From contig CALWYY010000015.1 of assembly GCA_944385885.1 (NCBI GenBank), positions 1 to 36,283 on the forward strand: DNA of 36,283 nucleotides. Reading direction: 5' to 3'. The stretch's first letter is position 1, and each line of letters starts with the position of its first letter. This DNA comes from an uncultured Oscillospiraceae bacterium. GTDB lineage: Bacteria; Bacillota; Clostridia; Oscillospirales; Oscillospiraceae. The position numbers and the translations under genes are program-made. The notes under the pieces were generated by a model that had not been told where the DNA came from, did not search any database, and saw only the letters and a program-made list of their open reading frames with translations. Below are positions 22,993 to 30,363 of this stretch, one piece after another.

Positions 22993-24717
22993 ATGAAAAA
23001 AATCAGAAGAATCGTCGGAATATGGCTTGTGATTTTCGTTGCGGGGCTGTGCGCACCGTCCGTTCAGGCGCTGGACGACCCGGTAGTGGACAGCTACGCC
23101 TGTGTGCTCATGGCCATCGACGACGACGCGGAGACCGTGTTATATTCCAAAAATGCCCAGGATCTGGTCTATCCCGCCAGCCTGACCAAGATCATGACGG
23201 TCCTTCTGGCGGTGGAGGCGGTGGAGGCGGGCACCGTGGGGCTGTCCGACCCGGTGACCGCCCAGCTGGGATTTGACTTTGACATGATCGCCGACGGCTC
23301 GTCGGCCAACCTGGCCCTGGGAGAGATCATGACCTTGGAGGACCTGCTTTACTGCGCCATGGTGGCCTCCGCCAACGACGCCTGCAACGTGATCGCCCAG
23401 TACATAGGCGGATCGGTGGAGAACTTCGTGGCCATGATGAACCAGAGGGCGGCGGAGCTGGGGTGCGTCAACACCCACTTTGCCAACACCCACGGCCTGC
23501 CGGACAGCAACCACTATACCACAGCCTGGGATTTTGCCCTGATCTCCCGGGAGGCGGTGTCCCACGACCTGTTTATGCAGGTGAGCAATACGGTGGACTA
23601 TGTGGTGCCGGCCACCAACGTGTCCGGGGAGCGCACCCTGTCCAACTCCAACTCCCTCATCAACGGCAATAACCCCATCTACCCGGGCAATTACCTGTAC
23701 GAATACGCCGAAGGCGTCAAAACCGGCCACACCAACGATGCCGGGTACTGCCTGGTGTCCACCGCCCGGAAGGACGATGTGCGCCTGCTGTCGGTGGTGA
23801 TGAACGCCCAGGCCTACCAGATCGACGATACAAGCTGGTACTACGGCCATTTTGCCGACACCATCACCCTGTTTGACTGGGCGTTCGATAACTTTAGTTA
23901 CCAGGAAGTGGTCAAATCCACAGAGATCGTGGCGGACGTGCCGGTATCCATGGGCGCGGACACGGACACGGTGGCGGCCCGGCCCAGCACGTCCATCACG
24001 GCCCTGCTGCCTAACGACGTAGACCTGAGCACGTTTGTGCGGACCATTACCATATACAGCCAGCAGGCCGGCGGAGAGCCCCTGGAAGCGCCGGTAAGCG
24101 CGGGCCAGCCCCTGGGCGAGATCTCGGTGAGCCGGGACGGGGTAACTCTGGGGACTTCCACCCTGGTGGCCAGCTCCGCGGTGGAGCTGTCCCGGGTGCA
24201 GTACATGAAGACCCAGCTGCGGGAGACCTTGTCTAAGCCCGCCGTCATCCTGACGTTCTGGGCGCTGGTGCTGCTGTTTGGGCTGTACATCGCTCTGGTG
24301 GTGCGTTACCGGGCCCGGCGCCGGGCGTATCAGAAGCGGCTGGAAAATGCCCGGCGGATCCGGCTGGATCTGGAGGACCTGGACGAGGACGAGGAACGGT
24401 ACGAGCGCAACGCCCGGACTCCGGCCCGCCGGGAGGAAACCCGCCCGCCCGCCCGCCGCGCCTACGCTGTCCACGGCCCGGCCGAGCCGCTGGAGGTGCC
24501 GGAAGAGGATGAGGAGGACGAGGAACCGCCGGCTCCGGTGCGCCGGGCTGCCCGGAACGGGAAACCGGCCCGGCCTGCGGCCGCCCGGAAGGAGGTCCCG
24601 CCGGTGGACGATGAGCCCACCCGGGTGGAGCCGCCCCTGACCCGCCAGAACCCCCTGCCTCAGGAGGATGAGGAGGAGTTCCGGGATTACTTTGAGGAGT
24701 TTTTCGGTAAGAAATAA
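22993..24717 (+). CDS. D-alanyl-D-alanine carboxypeptidase (PBP5/DacF type) with long cytoplasmic tail
   Basis: This 574-residue penicillin-binding protein trims the terminal D-Ala of peptidoglycan stem peptides. After a signal sequence (about 1-26, ending SVQA) comes the S11 catalytic domain with SLTK (Ser63, Lys66), the SAN motif in VASANDA and KTG in GVKTGHT. A beta-rich C-domain follows. Then, unlike PBP5 with its amphipathic end, there is a full membrane helix (about 410-433, AVILTFWALVLLFGLYIALV) and a roughly 140-residue Arg/Pro/Glu-rich tail predicted cytoplasmic. ATG 22993 has GGTGGAG seven bases upstream. A longer start at 22954 is weaker. A 13-bp hairpin follows the gene. Confidence 0.93.
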   Translation: MKKIRRIVGIWLVIFVAGLCAPSVQALDDPVVDSYACVLMAIDDDAETVLYSKNAQDLVYPASLTKIMTVLLAVEAVEAGTVGLSDPVTAQLGFDFDMIADGSSANLALGEIMTLEDLLYCAMVASANDACNVIAQYIGGSVENFVAMMNQRAAELGCVNTHFANTHGLPDSNHYTTAWDFALISREAVSHDLFMQVSNTVDYVVPATNVSGERTLSNSNSLINGNNPIYPGNYLYEYAEGVKTGHTNDAGYCLVSTARKDDVRLLSVVMNAQAYQIDDTSWYYGHFADTITLFDWAFDNFSYQEVVKSTEIVADVPVSMGADTDTVAARPSTSITALLPNDVDLSTFVRTITIYSQQAGGEPLEAPVSAGQPLGEISVSRDGVTLGTSTLVASSAVELSRVQYMKTQLRETLSKPAVILTFWALVLLFGLYIALVVRYRARRRAYQKRLENARRIRLDLEDLDEDEERYERNARTPARREETRPPARRAYAVHGPAEPLEVPEEDEEDEEPPAPVRRAARNGKPARPAAARKEVPPVDDEPTRVEPPLTRQNPLPQEDEEEFRDYFEEFFGKK

Positions 24718-24723
24718 CGATAC

Positions 24724-24753
24724 GCATCCCTCCGCCGCCCGGCGGAGGGATGC
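24724..24753 (+). terminator. Perfect 13-bp hairpin, no U tract
   Basis: Arms 24724-24736 and 24741-24753 are exact inverses around loop GCCC. No T run follows. It lies between the carboxypeptidase stop and the EFR1 gene. It may be a weak terminator or an RNA-stabilising structure. Confidence 0.5.
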
Positions 24754-24783
24754 GCTGTATGGACGACCGGAAGGAGGACGGCC

Positions 24784-25548
24784 ATGGAGATCCGGCGGTT
24801 TCGCATGTTTTATTTCAGCCCCACGGGAGGCGTCAAGGGGGCGGCGGAGGCCCTTTCCCAGGCGTTTGCGGCCCGGACGCCCAGCCTGGAGGATATCACC
24901 CTGCCGGGGGTGTGCGCGGAGCTGGGCGGGGACGAGCTGGCGGCATTTTTCTTCCCGGTGTACGGGGGGCGGGTGCCGGGACCCTGCCTGGCCCGGCTGG
25001 AGACCCTGCGGGGGACGGGCACCCCGGCGCTGCTGGCGGCGGTATACGGCAACCGGGCGGTGGACGATGCCCTTCTGGAGATGAAGAACGCCCTGTCCGC
25101 CCGGGGGTTTCGGACGGTGGCGGCGGCGGAGATCGTGGCGCCCCACTCCCTGAACACCAAAATCGGAGAAGGCCGGCCGGACGGGAAGGACCGGGAGGCG
25201 ATAGCCGCCTTTGCCGCCGGAGTGGAGAGGAAGCTGGCCGGCGGGGAGCCGGAGGAGGTGGAGGTGCCGGGCAACATGCCCTACCAGGATTTTGGGGGCA
25301 CGCCGCTGAAGCCTACGGGCGGGAGGGGCTGTACCGGCTGCGGCCGGTGCGCGGCCGCCTGCCCCGCCGGGGCCATTCCGCCGGACCGGCCCCGGGAAGT
25401 GGATAAGAGCCGGTGCATCTCCTGTATGCGCTGCATACGCGTCTGCCCGGCGGGGGCGCGCTCGGTCCCGCTGCCGGTGCGTGCGGCAGTAGCGGCGGCC
25501 CTGGTGCAGAAATGCGCCGGGCGCCGGGAGATAAAATTTTATCTTTAG
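24784..25548 (+). CDS. EFR1-type flavodoxin/ferredoxin
   Basis: This 254-residue cytosolic electron carrier has an N-terminal flavodoxin-like domain. The phosphate-binding loop (FSPTGGVKGAAEAL, residues 11-24) and the FFPVYGGRVPGPCL region bind FMN in relatives. A C-terminal 2[4Fe-4S] ferredoxin domain has Cys183/186/189/193 and Cys211/214/217/221, both in CxxCxxCxxxCP form. Proteins of this layout are called EFR1 family ferredoxins in Clostridia. The gene has a GGAAGGAGG site seven bases before ATG 24784 and lies 66 bases after the carboxypeptidase gene. Redox partners are not visible here. Confidence 0.9.
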   Translation: MEIRRFRMFYFSPTGGVKGAAEALSQAFAARTPSLEDITLPGVCAELGGDELAAFFFPVYGGRVPGPCLARLETLRGTGTPALLAAVYGNRAVDDALLEMKNALSARGFRTVAAAEIVAPHSLNTKIGEGRPDGKDREAIAAFAAGVERKLAGGEPEEVEVPGNMPYQDFGGTPLKPTGGRGCTGCGRCAAACPAGAIPPDRPREVDKSRCISCMRCIRVCPAGARSVPLPVRAAVAAALVQKCAGRREIKFYL

Positions 25549-25678
25549 CGGGAAATACCGGGAAATAGAGGCCGGTGCTAAGGGAACCGGCGGCGCTCCG
25601 GACCGGCGACCCGGGAGCCGGGGCCCGTCTGCGGGCCGGGATCTCGTTTTCTTGGCGCCGCGGGTTTTCACAGGCACA

Positions 25679-25717
25679 CAGGCAGGCCCCCATTATGGGG
25701 GCCTGCCTGTGCTTTTT
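25679..25717 (+). terminator. Rho-independent terminator
   Basis: A 14-bp perfect stem (25679-25692 with 25696-25709) is followed on plus by TGCTTTTT (T run 25713-25717). It is placed for the EFR1 transcript and abuts the stop of the converging MerR-hydrolase gene (25716). Confidence 0.85.
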
Positions 25718-26618
25718 ACAGCTCGTCCGTGTATTCCATCAGCCGGTCCAGGGCTGCGGCGCAGGGAAGCATCTGGAAGTTGTAGTTGATCTGCATCTGG
25801 GCCAGGCCCTGCCGGTGTTCGCTTTCCGTGGTGGAGTTGACCCCGTCTTCCGCAATGGCCACCCGAAACCCCCGGTAAAAGGCCTCAATGGCCGTCTGGG
25901 CCACACATACGTCGGTCCGCCAGCCGGTGAACAGGAGGGTGCGCGCCCCCAGCCCGTCCAGGACCGTTTGCAGGCAGGTGTTGACAAAACCGTTGAAGAG
26001 GTTTTTGTTTACGATGAAATCCCCTGGCTGGGGGGCCAGCTCCTGGATGATCTGGGCACCCCAGGTTCCTTCCATCATATGGTCGTTCCACAGCTCCAGC
26101 TCCGGATCGCCCTGTTTGTGACAGTCGCAGACGTAGATGATGGGGATGTTCCGCCGGCGGGCGTCCTGGTACAGCTCCGAAAGAACGGGGATCAGCCCCT
26201 CGATCCGGCGGCAGGGCAGGGCGCCGCCCTGCAGGATATCGTTTTGCAGGTCTATGCCAATGACGGCCAGGTGCCCGGCGGCCCGGGACTGGACCCCTCC
26301 GGCCCCCAAAATGGAGTCCAGCGCCGCATAAGCCCGGCGATACTCCTTTAGTGCCTGCTCCACCACGTGGAACTGCTGTTCCATGGCGGCCGCAACCCGC
26401 TCTGGCGGGGCGTCCAGCAGCCGGCTGATCTCCCGGAGAGAAAACTTCAGATCCCGGAAATAGCGGATGTCCCGCAGCCGGGACAGGTCCCCGCTGGAGT
26501 ACAAGCGGTAGCCGGATTCCGTGCGCAGGCTGGGCCGGCACAGGCCCAGCTTTTCATAGTGCCGGATGGCCTTGACCGTAAGGCCGGTAATGGCGGCGGC
26601 CTGTTTGATGGTAGTCGC
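25716..26618 (-). CDS. MerR helix-turn-helix fused to a cysteine hydrolase (isochorismatase-like)
   Basis: The frame runs from a MerR winged-helix domain (TTIKQAAAITGLTVKAIRHY, then EKLGLCRPSLRTESGYRLY and a SSGDLSRLRDIRYFRDLKFS helix) through a coiled link into a full cysteine hydrolase. The hydrolase triad is intact: Asp in VIGIDLQND, Lys in IVNKNLFNGF and Cys in TDVCVAQTA. I estimate about 300 residues. There is no ATG/GTG/TTG at the expected place. AAAGGAGG (26634-26627) is followed 8 bases later, in frame, by GCG at 26618. The first canonical start in frame is TTG at 26504, inside the helix-turn-helix. It probably regulates its own operon and may bind the hydrolase substrate as inducer. 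Confidence 0.8.
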   Translation of the reverse strand, partial: ATTIKQAAAITGLTVKAIRHYEKLGLCRPSLRTESGYRLYSSGDLSRLRDIRYFRDLKFSLREISRLLDAPPERVAAAMEQQFHVVEQALKEYRRAYAALDSILGAGGVQSRAAGHLAVIGIDLQNDILQGGALPCRRIEGLIPVLSELYQDARRRNIPIIYVCDCHKQGDPELELWNDHMMEGTWGAQIIQELAPQPGDFIVNKNLFNGFVNTCLQTVLDGLGARTLLFTGWRTDVCVAQTAIEAFYRGFRVAIAEDGVNSTTESEHRQGLAQMQINYNFQMLPCAAALDRLMEYTDEL

Positions 26619-26626
26619 TGCAACCG

Positions 26627-26634
26627 CCTCCTTT
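26627..26634 (-). promoter_or_regulatory. Strong ribosome binding site AAAGGAGG without matching start codon
   Basis: On the minus strand AAAGGAGG is followed 8 bases later by GCG (frame of MerR) and 3 bases later by TTG (26623-26621) in a different frame. It shows where translation was meant to begin and that something is irregular. Confidence 0.75.
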
Positions 26635-26644
26635 CCGCGGCAGA

Positions 26645-26674
26645 CGCCCGGGCCGGCGCAAGCCGGCCCGGGCG
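26645..26674 (-). terminator. 13-bp hairpin between the alcohol dehydrogenase and MerR-hydrolase genes
   Basis: Arms 26645-26657 and 26662-26674 pair perfectly around a 4-nt loop. No T tract follows on minus. It sits just upstream of the AAAGGAGG site, so it may limit readthrough into the last gene. Confidence 0.5.
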
Positions 26675-26692
26675 CGGAGGACAGGTTGGTTT

Positions 26693-27748
26693 TTACCTCT
26701 CGTAGGGGGTGATGGCCACTTTAATGCAGCCGTCCAGGTGCTTTTCAAAGATCTCATAGCCGTGCATGATGTCGTTCAGGGGCATTTTGTGGGTGACCAG
26801 GGGCCGGGTGTTGATCTTGCCGCCGGCAATGAGGTCCACCAGCATCTCGTCCTTGGAGGCGTCCACACCGCCGGTCTTGAAGATCAGGTTCTTGCCGTAC
26901 ATGCTGGGCAGGGGGAGGATCTGGTCCTCCTCGTACATGGCGATCAGGGAGACCACGCCGTTGGGCCGGGCCAGGCGCCAGGCCATCTCAAAGGTGCCGT
27001 CCTTGCCGGCCATCTCGATGACGGAGTCGGCGCCCCGGCCGTTGGTGAGGCTCTTGACCACTTGGTATACGTCGTCCTTTTTGGTGTTGACAAACACGTC
27101 CGCCCAACCGTTGTCCAGGGCCACCTTGCCCCGCTCGTCGTGCCGGTCCACCGCCACAATATGGGCCGGGCCGAACAGGCGGGCGCACATCATGGCCGTG
27201 TAGCCGCAGGGGCCGCAGCCCAGGACCACCACAGTGTCGCCGGGCTTGATCTCCGCCAGCTCCGCGCCGAAATAGCCGCTGGGGAGAATGCAGCTGACCA
27301 TAAGTACGTCCTCGTACTCCAGGGAATCGGGGATCTTCACCAGCCCGTTATCGGCGATGGGTACCCGGACGTACTCCGTCTGGCAGCCGTCGATCCGGCA
27401 GCCCAGGTACCAGCCGCCCTCCACGCAGTTGTTGACAAAGCCCCGTTTGCAGAAGAAGTACTCCCCGCAGAAGGTCTCTACGTTGGCCACCACCCGGTCG
27501 CCGGGCTTGATCTTTTTGACGGCGCTGCCCACGGCGACTACCTCCCCGGCAAACTCGTGGCCCAGGATGGTGTTCTCCTTGGCAATGGGCACCGCCCCGT
27601 TGCGGATGTGGAAATCGCTGGTGCAGATGCTGGACATGCCGACTTTTACAATGGCATCCCGGGGATCCAGAATGGTGGGGATGTCTCTCTCCTCAAAGCG
27701 CAGGTCTCCTTTACCGTGGTAAACGACACCCATCATTTTTCCTGCCAT
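26693..27748 (-). CDS. Zinc-dependent alcohol dehydrogenase (medium-chain family)
   Basis: This 351-residue NAD(P)-dependent dehydrogenase has catalytic zinc ligands Cys42 (SSICTSD) and His64-Glu65 (GHEFAG), with Cys153 at the position of the third ligand. The Rossmann motif VVVLGCGPCGY covers about 173-183. The structural zinc loop reads CGEYFFC...C (Cys94, Cys100, Cys108), so the second of the usual four Cys is Tyr97. The substrate is unknown; the family oxidises sec-alcohols, polyols and related compounds. It starts at 27748 after AGAAAGGTGG, and lies 59 bases after the YczE-type gene and about 70 before the MerR-hydrolase gene on the minus strand. It is probably in the same transcript as these. 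Confidence 0.93.
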   Translation of the reverse strand: MAGKMMGVVYHGKGDLRFEERDIPTILDPRDAIVKVGMSSICTSDFHIRNGAVPIAKENTILGHEFAGEVVAVGSAVKKIKPGDRVVANVETFCGEYFFCKRGFVNNCVEGGWYLGCRIDGCQTEYVRVPIADNGLVKIPDSLEYEDVLMVSCILPSGYFGAELAEIKPGDTVVVLGCGPCGYTAMMCARLFGPAHIVAVDRHDERGKVALDNGWADVFVNTKKDDVYQVVKSLTNGRGADSVIEMAGKDGTFEMAWRLARPNGVVSLIAMYEEDQILPLPSMYGKNLIFKTGGVDASKDEMLVDLIAGGKINTRPLVTHKMPLNDIMHGYEIFEKHLDGCIKVAITPYER

Positions 27749-27784
27749 AACCAGTAACCACCTTTCTGTAAATAGTCAGACCGC

Positions 27785-27801
27785 GCCGCCTGCCAGGCGG
27801 C
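27785..27801 (-). terminator. Small hairpin between the YczE-type and alcohol dehydrogenase genes
   Basis: GCCGCCT (27785-27791) pairs with AGGCGGC (27795-27801) around 3 bases, immediately after the YczE stop. There is no T run on the minus strand. It is more likely a processing or partial-stop element within an operon than a full terminator. Confidence 0.35.
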
Positions 27802-27807
27802 GGGCGG

Positions 27808-28470
27808 TCATTTTGCCTCGTATACGATATCCTCGTTGCCGGACCACTTGTTGACGATAGGCGCCATTTTGTTCAGCACCGGCCCCAGCACCGGCCCCAC
27901 CAGGAACATGCCCACCAGGGTGCCCACATGGACTACGCCGCCCATGATCAGGGCGCCCACTACCATGATGGCGTCGAAGATCATCCGCCACCAGCGAAGC
28001 TGCATCTTCAGGGTCTTGGCCATGAACTGGTTGAAGGCGTCGGAAGGCCCGCAGCCAAATTCCGCGGACTGGTAGAAGCCCAGGCCAACGCCCAGGGCGA
28101 GGGTGCCGGTGACCACCAGGATGATCCGGGTGACCAGCGTGGGCTCCGGCCCAATGACCGCTACGATCCAGGGATCCAGGATGGTGCAGAAGGTGCCCAG
28201 CGTGAAGGTGTACAAGACGGTGCCGATGTGGATGCCTTTCCGGTAGACAATGAGGATCACCACGAAAAACAGGATGTTGAAGTAGTTCATGGCGGTCCCG
28301 AATTGGACGTTCAGGACGTTGCCCAGGCCCTGCACGAAGGCGGTGACCGGGTCACTGCCCAGGGTGGCCAGGACGAACGCCTCCGCGCCGTAGGCGGTGA
28401 TGATCACCCCTACCAGGATGACGATGCACCGGACCACTATGCTGCGTACGGTGTACTTGCCCTTACCCAT
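27808..28470 (-). CDS. YczE/YyaS/YitT-type integral membrane protein
   Basis: This 220-residue protein has about five to six membrane helices and matches the YczE/YyaS/YitT family. It shows AYGAEAFVLATLGSDPVTAFVQGL near the start, GFYQSAEFGCGPSDAFNQFM in the middle and a conserved GTLVGMFLVGPVLGPVLNKM ending. The family is of unknown transport activity, and some members are thought to be permeases or regulators of export. The start at 28470 follows AAAAGGAGG with seven bases of spacing. It lies between the first cysteine hydrolase (90 bases upstream) and the alcohol dehydrogenase, so uptake of the operon's substrate is a reasonable guess. Confidence 0.85.
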   Translation of the reverse strand: MGKGKYTVRSIVVRCIVILVGVIITAYGAEAFVLATLGSDPVTAFVQGLGNVLNVQFGTAMNYFNILFFVVILIVYRKGIHIGTVLYTFTLGTFCTILDPWIVAVIGPEPTLVTRIILVVTGTLALGVGLGFYQSAEFGCGPSDAFNQFMAKTLKMQLRWWRMIFDAIMVVGALIMGGVVHVGTLVGMFLVGPVLGPVLNKMAPIVNKWSGNEDIVYEAK

Positions 28471-28560
28471 AAAAAATCCTCCTTTTCCGTCTCCCCGCGA
28501 AGCGGGGGCTTTTCCCCTCCCCGACTGCTGCTGCTGCCCTCCCCCTGGAAGGGCGTGGAC

Positions 28561-29163
28561 TTAGAACTTTTGGATGACCTTGTCGCTGGTGGTGACGGAG
28601 CCGTACTGGGTCTCCAGGTCCCAGAGGGTGGACTCCTGCTCCCGGGGGCCGGTGGCCCGGACGCAGTCGGTGGGTACCACTACGTTGTAGCCCAGGAAGA
28701 AGGCGTCGTGGCAGGTGGAGCGCACGCAGATGTTGGTGACCACCCCGGTCACCACCACCGTCTTGACCCCCAGCTCCCGCAGCACCAGGTCCAGATCGGT
28801 CTGGAAGAAACCGCTGAAACGCCGTTTCTTGATGCAGTAGTCCTGCTCCAGGGGAGCCAGCTCGTCGATGACCTGGGCGCCCCAGGTGCCGTCGATGCAG
28901 TGGGGTGTGCGCTTGTCAAATTCCTTGTCGTACTTCCCCGGCCGGTGGCAGTCGTTGATGTAGATGATGGGGAACCCGTGCTCCCGGGCCTTGGCGATGA
29001 GGTTGGCGATGGGGGCCACGGCCTCCACGCCCTCCTTGAGGACCATGCTCCCGCCCTCCTTGCAGAAGTCGTTGAGCATATCCACCACCAGAATGGCGGG
29101 GTTTTCCACGGTGAAGTTCTTGCCGTCGTCTACAAAGTGTTCCGAAAATCCTTTTTCCGCCAT
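28561..29163 (-). CDS. Cysteine hydrolase, isochorismatase-like
   Basis: This 200-residue cytosolic hydrolase of the isochorismatase superfamily has the Asp-Lys-Cys triad. Asp is in the ILVVDMLNDFC strand, Lys in IKKRRFSGFF and Cys in VTNICVRST. The loop INDCHRPGKYDKE keeps Asp and His but lacks the second His of nicotinamidases, so pyrazinamidase/nicotinamidase activity is unlikely. N-carbamoyl-type or other amide substrates are more likely. The start at 29163 has AAAGGAGGAGG just upstream. A longer frame reaching 29583 covers a promoter and is rejected. It is first in the minus-strand run with the YczE-type, alcohol dehydrogenase and MerR-hydrolase genes. Confidence 0.9.
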   Translation of the reverse strand: MAEKGFSEHFVDDGKNFTVENPAILVVDMLNDFCKEGGSMVLKEGVEAVAPIANLIAKAREHGFPIIYINDCHRPGKYDKEFDKRTPHCIDGTWGAQVIDELAPLEQDYCIKKRRFSGFFQTDLDLVLRELGVKTVVVTGVVTNICVRSTCHDAFFLGYNVVVPTDCVRATGPREQESTLWDLETQYGSVTTSDKVIQKF

Positions 29164-29247
29164 AAAACCTCCTCCTTTTCCAGCCTCCCGCCGGAGTCCG
29201 GGGCGCGCTCCCGGCCGCCGGCGCCGTCCAAAATAAGGGCTACTATA

Positions 29248-29277
29248 ATTATCATATAGAAAAGATATGCTTGTCAA
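29248..29277 (-). promoter_or_regulatory. Promoter of the cysteine hydrolase operon
   Basis: On the minus strand, TTGACA (29277-29272) and GATAAT (29253-29248) are separated by 18 bp, in an AT-rich stretch. A 19-bp spacer, typical for MerR-activated promoters, would give the weak hexamer ATAATT. Confidence 0.7.
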
Positions 29278-29359
29278 GGTGGGGAAATTCATTAAGTTTA
29301 CCCGTGGGGAAGAGTTAAGCGAGAAAAAATTTGGATATTTTGACGAAACGCAGGGGGCG

Positions 29360-29403
29360 AAAAAAGCCGTCCTCCCGCCGGCGGCCTTCCGGCGGGGGAC
29401 GGC
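29360..29403 (-). terminator. Rho-independent terminator of spo0A
   Basis: A long stem, about 15 bp with one bulge (29366-29381 with 29389-29403), is followed on minus by six T residues (complement of 29360-29365). It isolates spo0A from the hydrolase operon. Confidence 0.85.
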
Positions 29404-29441
29404 CCCTTCTCCGGTGCGGCGGAAACCGGACAGAGGGAGGC

Positions 29442-30230
29442 TCACATGGCGCCCTGTTTCCGGCGCAGGGAGAGGCAGTCGGCAATCATGGCAATAAACT
29501 CCGAATTGGTGGGCTTGCCTTTTATGTTGGAGACGGTGTAACCGAAGAATTTCTGCAGGGTTTCGATATCGCCCCGGTCCCATGCCACCTCAATGGCGTG
29601 GCGGATGGCCCGTTCCACCCGGCTGGGGGTGGTGTTGAACTTCCGTGCCACCTCCGGGTAGAGGACCTTGGTAACGGCGTTGATCACGTCCATGTCCCGG
29701 ATGGTGAGGATAATGGCCTCCCGAAGATACTGGTATCCCTTGATGTGGGCGGGCACGCCGATTTCATGGATGATATCGGTGACCACCGATTCCAGGGAGG
29801 GTTCCGGCCGCGGCTGGAAAGGGACGGGCCGGGACACCAGCGCCGGCCGGGGCTGGCGGGAGGGGGCAAACTGACGGATGCGCTGGAGCAGCTCCGGGGT
29901 GTCGCAGGGCTTGGGTATGAAATAGCAGGCGCCAAGCTCCGCGCTTTCGGCCACCACGTGGGAATTGACGAAACCGGTCAGCACCAGCACCGCCGGCGTG
30001 CGCTCCGTATCGGGCAGCTTTCGCAGGACCCCCAGCCCGTCCAGCTTGGGCATCACAAGCTCCAGCAGCACCACGTCCGGGTCCAGCTCCGTGATCAGGG
30101 AGAGGGCCTCCATCCCGTCCATGGCGCAGCCGGCAACCTCCATATCCTCCTCCTGCCCCAGCACGTCGGACAGCAGGAGGCGGAGGTCCTCGTTGGGGTC
30201 GGCAATCAGCACGCGGATCTTGGTTTCCAT
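29442..30230 (-). CDS. spo0A: Sporulation response regulator Spo0A with non-canonical receiver
   Basis: This 262-residue protein is a full-length Spo0A. The C-terminal DNA-binding domain is highly conserved, with [20 protein letters not shown] and [20 protein letters not shown], plus [14 protein letters not shown]. The receiver is unusual: the acid pocket reads IADPNEDL (Asp11, Pro12) where Bacillus Spo0A has ADDN, and the phospho-acceptor segment is [12 protein letters not shown], with Glu57 where Bacillus has Asp56. Thr85 and Lys107 are kept. The codon is GAG and so not a translation artefact. Start 30230 (METKIRVLI) follows GGAGGAAATG; upstream codons are non-coding. It has its own promoter and tandem 0A-box-like sites upstream. 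Phosphorylation by a classical phosphorelay seems impaired. Confidence 0.95.
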   Translation of the reverse strand: METKIRVLIADPNEDLRLLLSDVLGQEEDMEVAGCAMDGMEALSLITELDPDVVLLELVMPKLDGLGVLRKLPDTERTPAVLVLTGFVNSHVVAESAELGACYFIPKPCDTPELLQRIRQFAPSRQPRPALVSRPVPFQPRPEPSLESVVTDIIHEIGVPAHIKGYQYLREAIILTIRDMDVINAVTKVLYPEVARKFNTTPSRVERAIRHAIEVAWDRGDIETLQKFFGYTVSNIKGKPTNSEFIAMIADCLSLRRKQGAM

Positions 30231-30304
30231 AACATTTCCTCCGAAATTATGATATACAACGGGTGCTGATCTTTCTTTACGCTTTATACCGTCGAAACGT
30301 CTAT

Positions 30305-30333
30305 AATTTACCATGAATAGACGGCGCTTGCAA
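30305..30333 (-). promoter_or_regulatory. Promoter of spo0A
   Basis: On the minus strand, TTGCAA (30333-30328) and TAAATT (30310-30305) have a 17-bp spacer. TGG directly before the -10 makes it an extended -10. No clear sigma-H promoter is seen. Confidence 0.55.
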
Positions 30334-30363
30334 CAAAAATGAAGTAAAAAACGGTGGATTTTT

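Noticed and set aside
23140-25677. 845-codon open frame on minus opposite the carboxypeptidase and EFR1 genes
   Set aside because: It is antisense to two genes with intact catalytic or cluster motifs; low-complexity translation and no ribosome site.
28561-29163. Nicotinamidase partner for nicotinate phosphoribosyltransferase
   Set aside because: The metal-site DxHxxH pattern of nicotinamidases is incomplete (DCHRPGKY), and the gene is far from pncB in an unrelated unit.
28561-29583. Longer 340-residue form of the first cysteine hydrolase
   Set aside because: The added N-terminus would overlap the promoter and part of the spo0A 3' region, with a low-complexity sequence. AAAGGAGGAGG before 29163 fixes the start.
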